Source of the DNA: Bemisia tabaci
Taxonomy: Eukaryota; Arthropoda; Insecta; Hemiptera; Aleyrodidae
Reading direction: 5' to 3'
Length of the DNA stretch: 64,000 bases
Assembly (NCBI RefSeq): GCF_918797505.1
Contig: NC_092794.1
Span: 68,609,345-68,673,344 of the forward strand
Made by a program: the position numbers and the translations under genes. Below the pieces are notes generated by a model. That model was not told the origin of the DNA. It worked only from the letters and a program-made list of their open reading frames with translations, and searched no databases. Of this stretch, positions 54,637 through 63,407 are shown piece after piece. Positions within the stretch are counted from its first letter, which is position 1. Every line of letters starts with the position of its first letter.

Positions 54637-54666
<30 letters not shown>
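54331..54666. repeat. GC-rich fold-back capped by poly(T) and poly(A)
   Basis: 24 T, then a left arm of about 105 bases (TGGCTTGCTGAGATCCTCCG, GGGCGTTACG, GCCGTCGCCGGCAG). It is mirrored by a right arm ending CTGGAGGATCTCAGCAAGCC, then 30 A. The centre is CCCCCCGCGAGGGGG-type mirror repeats. It looks like two head-to-head copies of a poly(A)-tailed sequence. Confidence 0.8.
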
Positions 54667-54669
<3 letters not shown>

Positions 54670-54726
54670 AGGAGGTGGGAAAGGAACCTGGGGGCCGGAC
54701 GTCGGAAGCCGGGGTTGGGGGAGGCC

Positions 54727-54830
54727 GTCATCGTAACGGGATCGTCGTACCAGGATCGTCGTACCGGGACCGTCGTACCGGGAGCGTCGTACCAGGATCG
54801 GCGTAACAGGATCGGCGTACCGGGATCATC

Positions 54831-54833
<3 letters not shown>
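54727..54833 (+). repeat. 14-bp tandem repeat, about 8 units
   Basis: Unit GATCGTCGTACCGG with single-base variants (CAG for CGG, GGCG for GTCG). It ends at the start of a 45-base T-run (54834-54878). Confidence 0.88.
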
Positions 54834-54879
<46 letters not shown>

Positions 54880-54885
54880 TTTCAG

Positions 54886-55081
54886 GTGCTGCTGCTGCTG
54901 CTGCTGCTGCTGCTCCCGCAACCGAAGGTAAGATACCGTTTTATTTCACCTCATTGCTAGATAAGGGTTATAATCGTTAATCAGTTTTAGTGGGCACTAC
55001 TTCCGTCTCACGGGCAGAGCTGCTTTTTAGCAGAATCAAGAACGGCATGGAGCAGAGGAAGCTGGAGCTGCGTCAGCGTTG
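54886..55081 (+). CDS. Two candidate exons of an unidentified gene
   Basis: Exon a is 54886-54927 and exon b 54991-55081. Exon a follows a 45-base T-run and TTGTTTCAG and ends at GAAG|GTAAGAT. The 63-base intron ends TCAGTTTTAG. Exon b ends at a perfect donor, TTG|GTAAGT. Reading exon a with two leading bases gives nine Ala, encoded by a (GCT)n microsatellite, then PATE. The junction makes a Val codon (G|TG). Exon b then stays open for 30 codons: GTTSVSRAELLFSRIKNGM, then EQRKLELRQR. The second part is strongly charged and probably helical. I do not recognise the family. The upstream partner could start at the 49.9 kb promoter; the continuation after 55081 was not found. The open frame across two splice-bounded pieces is supportive, but short enough to occur by chance. 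Confidence 0.42.
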
Positions 55082-56155
55082 GTAAGTGTGGTATTTTGTC
55101 CCCCCCCCCTCCCCTCCCCTCCCCCGTGGATTAGGGCTCATAGCGACACCACGTTAAAAAAAGCGCGCCGAAAGCTCTACCTCCAGGAGCAGTACCGTAT
55201 CATTTTTCTGATCGGACTCTCCTAAGGTGGTGTGGAAATGAGCTTTTCAAAAGTTGTTTCCCCATTCCTTTTCGAGTTGTGCTTTCTAGTTTCTAGCTGT
55301 ACACATGAAAAACATAAATAAATGACGTCAAAACCTGAGAATCTTTTAATTGAACCGTGCGAAACTGAAATTTTCAGGTGAGAGCAACACGAAGCTGTAG
55401 AAGTTATTGTGTGTTAGTTGTTATGTGTTATTGGAATTAACGCCGAGATATGTGTTTTGAGTTCTACGTTTTTAGGTGACTTCCAGATTTTTTTCGACTG
55501 AAATATTTTGACAGCAGGTAAAGGGCATCTACTACACTTCATTCCTGCAGCTAACTTAAAACCGCCGAAAATCGAGTTATGTGATTTCCGACTTACACCG
55601 TCGATGTTATTCTTCCCCAGGTGTTTTTGGAAAATCTTTGTAGTCGTTTTCCTTGCAATAAAAGTATCTTTGCTCCTTGGTGCGTTACAAAAAGGACACC
55701 ACCAACACTTCTGAAAAGAACTCGATCGCAAAAACAAAGCAGGTCAGCGCGACATGAGCCGTTTCCCGGGGTCATCGGTTGAGAGAGCGAATGGATTTTT
55801 AAGGGAAACATAAAATCTCACCCGAAGCTCACCTGTGCGAATTTTATTTCCGCGTTGACGATCGGCGTCCTTTGGTGTATGGAAGAGCCTTAGTTCGATT
55901 CAAATCGATATGCCGATATTCAGCCCGATACAGCGATTCATTCCGATATTCCAATAATCTATTCTGATATTCCAATATCTTGATATCGATCGGGACCGAT
56001 AACGCGACGAATTGCCCGCGAGAGCTCCGCGGTATGAGCTCGTCCTCCACTTGAGCCCTATTCATTCACCGCCACCTTCACCGTTGTCAAATAACTCGAT
56101 AAATACGTTCTAAAATGGAGGATAGGGAAGTTTTTCCAACGATGTCACCTTAATA
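55082..56155. other. No gene recognised; family F end fragment
   Basis: C-run at 55101-55110. 55573-55623 (CGAGTTATGTGATTTCCGAC, ACACCGTCGATGTTATTC) is an isolated family F right terminus. Near 55905-56000, CCGATATTC and CGATA words repeat loosely. Confidence 0.5.
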
Positions 56156-56407
56156 CCGCCGTGCAAGGAAAATACGCCGTGTGAACTTTCGAAAGTTGCT
56201 AAATTTCCTTCGATGAAATGTTCATTTTTGAAGAAAGCTATAGATATTTTTCTTTTAAATTTTTAGAAACTATAGTTGATATTACGAACAAAATTATCTG
56301 AAAAATTGGATGACAAATATTTACAAATTTTCCCGAAAATTCGTGATTTACGAAAGGAAATTTGGCAGCGCCTGAGGCTCATACGAAGTTTTTCCTCGAC
56401 ACGGCAG
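56156..56407. mobile_element. Family K element, copy 3
   Basis: 252 bp from CCGCCGTGCAAGGAAAATAC to TTTTTCCTCGACACGGCAG, with AATA on both sides (56152-56155, 56408-56411). More diverged arms than copies 1 and 2. Confidence 0.88.
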
Positions 56408-56761
56408 AATAGCACACGATGTAAAATTTACCCTCCTCCCCCCCCCCATCAGAAAGAAATACTGTAAAAAATCGTGTAACGGTAGTATTTACATGTTACA
56501 TACGAGTGGTCCGTCTTCTGGTCTTTTGATACACCTTAAGTGGGCTACTTGGAAGGGGAGATGGTCTGAGCTTTATTGCTTAATGGGTTTCGTACAATTC
56601 ACAACGCAGTTTTCTTACCCCTCATCCCTCTCACTCCTGCATGATCTTTTTCTGAAAAAATTATAGAAATGTTACCCTCACGAAAATGTCACTCTTTATA
56701 AAATTAGATCGACACTTAATTCGACCGTATTTTTGCAATTAGGAACTACAGTATCCAGCTC

Positions 56762-57044
56762 GGGGAAAACAAGGGAAACAAGACTAAAATACAACGATAA
56801 AAAACCCGGGACGTTTCGACTCAAAACCGAGTCATTTTCAGTCGGAAAATAAACTAAAAATTAAAGAATATCGAAGAAAAAACCTGAGACCCACATCTCA
56901 TGGACCCTCTATATAGGTCTCAGGTTTTTTCTTCGATATTCTTCAATTTTTAGTTTATTTTCCGACTGAAAATGACTGAGTTTTGAGTGGAAACGTCCCG
57001 GGTTTTTTATTGTTGTATTTTAGCCTTGCTTCCAGTTTTCCCCC
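56762..57044. mobile_element. Fold-back of 283 bp
   Basis: GGGGAAAACAAGGGAAACAA, AACCCGGGACGTTTC and TCAGTCGGAAAATAAAC are mirrored by GTTTATTTTCCGACTGA, GAAACGTCCCGGGTT and CCAGTTTTCCCC. The loop is near TCATGGACCC. The arms are about 93% similar by eye. Confidence 0.85.
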
Positions 57045-57221
57045 TTGTATGTCCCCCGTTACCATTGTCTTGGGCTGCTTCGTAAAAACTTTGTATCTAT
57101 TAACAACTTAAGCGCCTTTAGATTTTTCATGTAGATGAGTGTTTTTTTACAAATGGGCCAGTAATTGTAGTTCTTCATTTCAAAATGAGTCCAATGGTGA
57201 TATTATTCGAGATTTTGGTCT

Positions 57222-57455
57222 CACTGGAAAAAAAAATACATTGGATCTGGAGTCCTGACTCTTGAAAACATTGTCAAGAAAAAATACTCTTGATTCAATC
57301 GGATGTTTCCTTGAATCAAAACGAAATCCGCTTAAATTAAGAGGCTTGGTTCTTGATTTAAGCTAGATTCTGATTGAATCAAGAGTACTTTTTCTTGTCG
57401 ATGTTTTTGAGAGTCTGGACTCTAGATCCAACGTGTTTTTTTTTTTTTTCCAGTG
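57222..57455. mobile_element. Family A element, copy 10
   Basis: 234 bp with ends CACTGGAAAAA and TTTTTCCAGTG and CT on both sides (57220-57221, 57456-57457). ACATTGGATC-type subterminal sequence. Confidence 0.93.
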
Positions 57456-57520
57456 CTCCCTGTGAAAGTATTGCTTACTGAGAGTAATTTTGAGCGTTTA
57501 GGGAGGACAGCAGTACAGTG

Positions 57521-57747
57521 CACTGGGAAAAAAGTCGCTTGGATCTAGCGTCCAGGCTCTTAAAAACATTGACAAGAAAAAATACTCTTGATTCAATTGG
57601 ATTTTAGTTAAATCAAGAACCAAGCCTCTTAATTTAGCGGATTTCGTTTTGATTCGAGCAAAAATCCGATTGAATCGAGAGTATTTTTTCTTGTCGTTGT
57701 TTTCGAGAGTCTGGACGCTAGATCCAAGCGACTTTTTTTTTCCAGTG
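57521..57747. mobile_element. Family A element, copy 11, GTCGC subtype
   Basis: 227 bp with ends CACTGGGAAAA and TTTTCCAGTG and TG on both sides (57519-57520, 57748-57749). The subterminal GTCGCTTGGATC and GATCCAAGCGAC link it to copy 4. It sits only 65 bases from copy 10. Confidence 0.93.
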
Positions 57748-58367
57748 TGAGGTCTGTGAAATCCATTGTCTCTGGCGGCAACAGGGCAACTGGGGATGCA
57801 GAGTCGAGACGAGATGTTAATCGATGCTTAATTCAGCTCAATTTATAGCCGTTGCTTACCTTTCCGTGTCCATCAATTTTCGATGCCTCCCGATACCCAT
57901 CTGGATCCTAATCGGCTCACACGCCGTGCTCCGCGCTCCATCCTCGAAATGAGTCGGCAGTTATGACGCTCGGCGAATAAAGGAGTCTCATTGAAACCCT
58001 TTTGAACCCAATTTCGCCGAGCGTCTTCCATCTTCCAGTTCCGCGGCTCCAGCGCTCCTTCGCTTTGGTCGCGCACAAAATGAAGACATTTAGCCGTGAC
58101 TCCAGCCCCATTTGCTCCTTCCCCTACCCGCGTTTCCACCAACAATATGGAAAATCCAAATGAAGCGATTCATCGAAATTTGCGCCATACCATCGGCTGG
58201 CTTTCGATTCATCTGTATAATTTTTCCAATATGAACCCTTGTCAGAGGCGCTACTCCCCAAAGTTTTGAGGAAACCATGCACCGTTTACTCTGAATTTTA
58301 TCGGCGGTCCTAGACATATAAAAACTCACTGAAACACAAAAAATGGCGCTCTACCATAATTATTGTA
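57748..58367. other. No gene recognised
   Basis: Opposing frames at 57873-58145 and 58090-58329 lack motifs. Confidence 0.4.
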
Positions 58368-58680
58368 CACGGAGAAAACAACTTCGTGCATGGGACCCGA
58401 AGTTGAGGTCATATGGATCTCTGAAGTTTTCATGATCACGCATCCGAAAACTTGAGGCCCAGCTGCCGAAGATCGGGTCAGACATCTGAAGTACTTCGGT
58501 ATGTACCGGAGTACTTCAGATGTGGGACCCGAACCCCTCCGGTGTATACCGAAGTATTCCAGATGTTTGACCCGAACTTCGGCAGCTGGGCCTCAAGTTT
58601 TCGGATGCGTGATCATGAAAACTTCAGAGATCCATATGACCTCAACTTCGGGTCCCATGCACGAAGTTTTTTTCTCCGTG
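58368..58680. mobile_element. Family D fold-back, complete copy
   Basis: 313 bp from CACGGAGAAAACAACTTCGT to ACGAAGTTTTTTTCTCCGTG, flanked by TA on both sides (58366-58367, 58681-58682). The arms contain GACCCGAAGTTGAGGTCATA and CCAGCTGCCGAAG. This copy defines the family ends missing in copies 1 and 2. Confidence 0.92.
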
Positions 58681-58771
58681 TACGCTGAGTCAACTCATGG
58701 CCTCAAAAATATTCTAATTTTTAGTTGAGGGAGAATTTCGAGGAGACCCGTGGTTACGGAACCTAAATCTG

Positions 58772-58932
58772 AAGGGCTAGACGCACATTCAAAGCGAGGC
58801 TTCAAAGTGGTGGCTGCTCAGCCATATTATGTGTTAATTGCCATCGATTAACCACATCGATGTGCAACATTGGACTAAACAAGTAAACAGCCACCACTTT
58901 GAGGCTTCTTTTTGAACGTGTGTCCAGCCCTT
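58772..58932. mobile_element. Fold-back of 161 bp, AAGGGCT ends
   Basis: AAGGGCTAGACGCAC and AGGCTTCAAAGTGGTGGCTG are mirrored by CAGCCACCACTTTGAGGCTTC and GTGTGTCCAGCCCTT. The loop contains CATCGAT words. Target duplication not clear. Confidence 0.78.
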
Positions 58933-59081
58933 GAGTATTATTATAATTGATGAGATTGGAGATGCAACATCCATCGATGAGGCCAACCCGCACCACCGGC
59001 CAATCAGAAGCGCTACGCCGGACTCAAGTGATGTTGGGCGGCTCGTCCATGAATATACTAAGGTACAGTGGAAAGACCAAC

Positions 59082-59335
59082 TTTTTTTCTGCTGGTTTAA
59101 TGGCTTCGTGTCTAGCACCCTCAGCCAACTTTAGACAATGTTTAGTGTCCGTAGACATCGTGGGATCTCCATGCCCCAGGTTTTTCCAATTTTCAGGGAT
59201 TAGGGCCGAGGAGAATCTGTTTCAGCAGATCTACTCGTCAATTCCGTGAAAATTAGACGCCACCACCGGGATTCGAACCCGGGACCTATTGACCTAGAGT
59301 CAGACTCCCTGACCACTAGGCCAACCTGGCCGGCA
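59082..59335 (-). mobile_element. tRNA-derived SINE
   Basis: On the minus strand, a tRNA-like head carries an A box TGGCCTAGTGGTC (59323-59311) and a B box GGTTCGAATCC (59279-59269), about 31 bases apart. A body of about 150 bases and the tail GCCATTAAACCAGCAGAAAAAAA follow. Four of seven acceptor-stem pairs can form, so it is tRNA-like but not a working tRNA. The tail recurs as a 5'-truncated insertion at 26167-26221. RNA polymerase III would transcribe it from the internal boxes; reverse transcription would depend on a LINE. Confidence 0.85.
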
Positions 59336-59814
59336 TCAACAAAATTTGTCCCCATGTTGCAGGGCTCCGAATCCCTGGCCGGAGGGTTTCGAGGTTCCAG
59401 GCTCCGGTTCGGTTCGGTTCGCACTTTTGCTGCCAGAGGGCGCAGTCCATCTGACATCCATGTTGAAATATGATGGTGCGCTGCGGGTTGATTGATTGGA
59501 GCGTGCGCGAGTTCTGGCTGATTTCCATGGCGCGCGCGTGCGCGCAACGACAAGGCGACGCGTCGTGCGATATCGCTTTAAAGCCCGTGCTTTTTTCCCG
59601 GGCGGAGAGGAGCCCGGTCGGCCACGAAACCGAAGACGGTCTCGCGACACATCGTTTGGCAGTTATGCCATTGTTCGCCCCGTCCCCACACAAATTGCCC
59701 TCGCGTCCCGAAACTCTGTTGCCGGGCGTCCGTCTGTCGTCCAGATGAAATTCACGTTCCAAATCGCAAGGCAGTCGGCAGCCTCTCTTGATCCTAGTCA
59801 TACAGGCCTAGATC
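59336..59814. other. GC-rich stretch without recognised gene
   Basis: GCGCGC-rich at 59520-59640. Long overlapping frames on both strands share no common phase of conservation and show no motifs. Confidence 0.45.
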
Positions 59815-60431
59815 AGGGTTGCAATTTTTCATGGAAAATAAAATCTTTAGAATTTCACTTGAAATATTTCATGAAATTTCAAGATAATGTGAAATATATT
59901 GAAAAATATTTTTCGAAATTAAATACAAAATTATTTTTATTTTTTTTTTTTAATTTATTCTTGAATTACGCCTACATAGAGTATTAAGTAATTTACATTT
60001 TAGAAGTACACTTAAACTAGACTATATATACATTTAAACTTGTGGATTATTAAATCCTCTGGGTGATTCGAACTCTGAGGCAGAGTCAGAATGTACAGTT
60101 TAATTGTTCCATGTGTCCCAGGCCAGGCCGCGGTAAATATAGTCGGCTGAGATGGGAACAGGAACTTAAGTTGGTCCTGGGAACATCTGAAACATAAAGA
60201 AGAAAAGAAGGCAGTATATATGTACATAATTGCACTATTAGTACGTAAAGCACTGTTAGTTAGTAATTAAATGAAAGGCGACTGGTTTTTGCTTTTTGGT
60301 GTTTTTTAGTGCGAGTTGCATTCCAGCCCCTGAAAATTTGTTTCATATTTTTCACAACTTTTTGAAATTTCATGAAACATTTCACGGACATTTTCAATAA
60401 CTCGTATTTTTCACGAAATTCGTGCAACCCT
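59815..60431. mobile_element. Long fold-back, AGGGTTGCA ends
   Basis: AGGGTTGCAATTTTTCATG ... AATATTTCATGAAATTTCAA pairs with TTGAAATTTCATGAAACATT ... CGTGCAACCCT. A central part of about 280 bases (about 59990-60270) is unpaired and without recognisable coding. Confidence 0.72.
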
Positions 60432-61240
60432 GACCTAGAATCCCCTAGATCTTCGGACTCCATGACATACATATATATATAAAGAGAGAACGAATTAAAT
60501 ATGGGAAGAGCCTGCAACGTCGCAAACAGAGATGCTCGGTTTCGCACTTCGGCCATTTGTGTGCTTAACGTGATTTTTCCGCAATTTTACCAGTAAAAAG
60601 TCTACTGAATTTGTTGTATCTCTTTAGGTGCAACAGTCCCATCCAGCCTCCAGCCTGCATGGCAATGATGCATTTGCCTGACAAGTGATAATAGAGTCAA
60701 ATTTAGAAGCAGAAAATCATGTAGCGTGCGCAAAAACCACGTATCCACCCTGGGTTTCCATTTGAGATGTGTGGTTTTTCACTAGACAAACAGCGTCGTC
60801 CACAGCTGGCAACACTCGCGTGGAGGCGTGTGTTTGTGGATTTATACGCTTCGGTGTCTAGGTAGTTATTGAGATGGAAATAGAAGTCACACACGACAAT
60901 TCGTGCGCTTTATGATCTACAAATCACGGTGGTCATACATGGTTGCCGCAAAGTAACTAAAAAAAATTAGATTTTCGAACTGAAAAACACATTACACACA
61001 AAACGAAAATCGCCGCACGTAAAGCACAACTTTATACAACTAACCATTCGAAATCACACCGAAGTTGAAATTTGGAAAATGCTACCCTCGATGAGTCAGC
61101 TACGCTGGTGCTGGTTACAGAGTTGCGTTTTGATGGTTTTCCTAGGCTTATAGATTCGCAAAAAATAATGAGATCCGATCGAACGCCAAAAATTCGGAGT
61201 TATCGTCTTTAGGAAGAACCATTGTATGACGTCATCCACC
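60432..61240. other. No gene recognised
   Basis: Short TA run at 60472-60480. No repeat match seen. Confidence 0.4.
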
Positions 61241-61514
61241 GCGGCGGTGTACATTATTGAAATTAAGACAAAGCAATAGACAAAGGAGACAAAAGAGATA
61301 TTGAGGGATCCTATTGGTGGAAGCGGGTGGTTTTAATGGACATAGGACTAGGTAATAAACTAACTATCGGCAACCCACGAGGGACCCGATAGTAAGTCCA
61401 TCATTTTCTCCCTTAGTCTATAAGAACCACACATTTCAACCAATAGGATAGCTCCATACCCCCTATGTCTTCTTTGTCTATAGCTTTGTCTATCAGTTTC
61501 AATAATCAGCCCGC
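61241..61514. mobile_element. Family B element, copy 5
   Basis: Left end eroded (GCGGCGGTGTACATTATTGA). From ATTATTGAAATT it follows the family: AGACAAAG, CCTATTGGTGGAAGC, CACGAGGGACCC, CCAATAGGATAG, ending AATAATCAGCCCGC. Confidence 0.83.
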
Positions 61515-61939
61515 TGGGGGCGTAGCCCCTTGTATTTAGATGATGCGTGATCTGAAATTGTAAGACCACGATGCAAGGACTTGTGTAACTGACCCATTGC
61601 TTCTTTTCAGTATTTAAAATGTAAGGAAGTTCCTGATTTTCACAAGCTATTATTTCATCGCTTGAAAAACAAAGCATACTCAATTATATAAAATCGCGTA
61701 ACGCGTAACGAATGACGTCCATGAGGCGCGAAGCGCTTAGGAGTTTGGACCGCAAAACTGTCAGGGGGCTTTGCCCCATGGTCTCCGGTGAAACTAGAAA
61801 CACACTCATGTAGAGTAGGTTGTTTTAATATCCCCAATTATAGTGAAAGTAAAACAAAAAAACATAATTTGAATTTGCGAGGTTACACATTTTATGCCGC
61901 ATTCTATATTTTCAAAAGAAAACTGGCGCTTCCAGGACT
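61515..61939. other. No gene recognised
   Basis: Contains GGGGGCGTAGCCCC (61515-61530) and GGGGCTTTGCCCC (61767-61780) mini-hairpins. Confidence 0.4.
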
Positions 61940-63407
61940 TTATGTCCACCTACCTTTCGTCCATTAAATAAATGTCCACCGCTATTTATGTCCACTAAAC
62001 GTTAAGTCCAGTCTTTATTAAGTCCACATGATTTAATGTCCAACCATGAATATGTCCAAAATTGTCCAAATTGTGGACATGTTATGTCCACAATTTTTTC
62101 TTCTCATTTAAATGACAGGAACCACCTCAAAAATAAATGCATACTACTACTACCTTCATTCTTAAAAACATTTCATTCATGAATCAAGTCATGAAAGAGA
62201 ACAGACTCTAAGAGCAGATAAAAACATATGTTCATGTGTACAGTGTACGGATATGATAAGATGAAAACCAAAGCGGGAGCCTAGGAAACGCTCCAATGCC
62301 AAATTAAACATTTTTCAGTAACAGATGCAGTCAAAATTGAAAGTCCTCTTCGACTAGTTATTTCGTGCGCCTTCAATCTTGTAGGATACTGTGCAACGCC
62401 TCTGACGCGAAATAGTTGCATAAAGCGTTGCGGCGCGGCAGGTAACCAGCGTGACACGCGCACAGGCGCCTACAAACCTAACGGGATACTTCACGCGTTG
62501 CGCAATGCGTGAAGTATCCCGTTAGGTTTGTAGGCGCCAGTGCGCGTTCTGCGCTGCTAACACGCGCGCGCTCCGCTCTGTGTTAGGCTCTAATATTTAA
62601 ACTCGCGGAGTCAGCGTTTTTCAACTCATGATTTTGAAATGTTTGCACTCTCTGCATTGATTATTCCCTTTTAAACTGATGAAAAAGAAATATGTACTAC
62701 TGGAAAATATAATGTGTTTTTTGTAAATATAATAGTGGTTCCGTGTCAAATTTAATGATTTCCAAAGCATTCAAATTTATTCTTTTATGTTTTGGGCTTT
62801 TACTGTGCTGCAGCGTGGTGTAAGCGCAACTAAACGCTCAAAATTGGACGTATTTGACCCGAGAAGGTCGATGTACAAATAAGTTAAAAACCAAAAATTG
62901 CGTGCTTCTTAGTTTTTTTCCTCTTTTATTAATTTTTGTATAGTTTCTTTCATCGCAAATACGGCTCATTGAGATTCATATCGATGCCATTGCTTGGAAA
63001 AGGTTTTACAAATATTAACCACGTTTTAAAAATGTAAATGTTTTTGAAATGAAGCAATCATTTTCATTAAAAAAAAAAAGTGCACATTTAAGGCATATTT
63101 TATATTGGAAATTTCAAGGATAGAATGAAACCAAGTATTTACCAAAGACAATTTGAAAAGATGAATCAAAAGAAGAAATTAACATTTCTTTTAAAATATG
63201 AGTTACGATAACAACACCTCATTCTCTCTTAATTTTCTCATTCCGATACTGTCAATATAATTTTACACACGGACTAAAATATAACGCTCGAATTTGATTT
63301 TAGTGGACTTTACATTTGTGGACTTAACTTAGTGGACGTTTAAGTATTGGACTTAACAATAGAGGACCTAACTGTGGACGTAAAAAGTGGACATAAAATC
63401 CGTGTAC
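61940..63407. repeat. Giant inverted pair of TGTCCAC / GTGGACA motif arrays
   Basis: The left arm (about 61935-62095) holds about ten copies of (A)TGTCCA(C) or AAGTCCA(C) at irregular 12-18 base steps. The right arm (about 63303-63407) holds GTGGAC(A/T/G) and TTGGACTT copies in opposite orientation. The outer words GGACTTTATGTCCAC and GTGGACATAAAATCC are mirrored. About 1.2 kb lies between, with no recognised gene. The pair may be the ends of one element. Confidence 0.65.
62465..62538. repeat. 74-bp almost perfect palindrome
   Basis: Arms of 32 bases (GGCGCCTACAAACCTAACGG and onward to ACGC) are exactly mirrored. The 10-base centre GTTGCGCAAT is itself nearly palindromic. Weaker mirror symmetry extends outward (GCGTGACACGCGCACA against AGTGCGCGTTCTGCGC). 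Words are shared with the 69-bp tandem repeat at 13.5 kb. Confidence 0.9.

Noticed and set aside
54055..54800. Ribosomal RNA-like GC-rich segment
   Set aside because: The GC richness comes from a minisatellite, an inverted tailed repeat and a 14-mer array; no rRNA signature words were seen.
59250..59335. Functional tRNA gene
   Set aside because: A and B boxes are present, but the acceptor stem pairs only partly, the anticodon arm is poor, and a 150-base body with an A-rich tail follows. It is a SINE head.
59316..59987. Frames of 104-163 residues on both strands
   Set aside because: GC-rich composition keeps all frames open; parts read through the SINE head. No motif or phase agreement.
59806..60446. 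8-bp target duplication for the AGGGTTGCA fold-back
   Set aside because: GGCCTAGATC before and GACCTAGAATC after are similar, but not identical or exactly adjacent.
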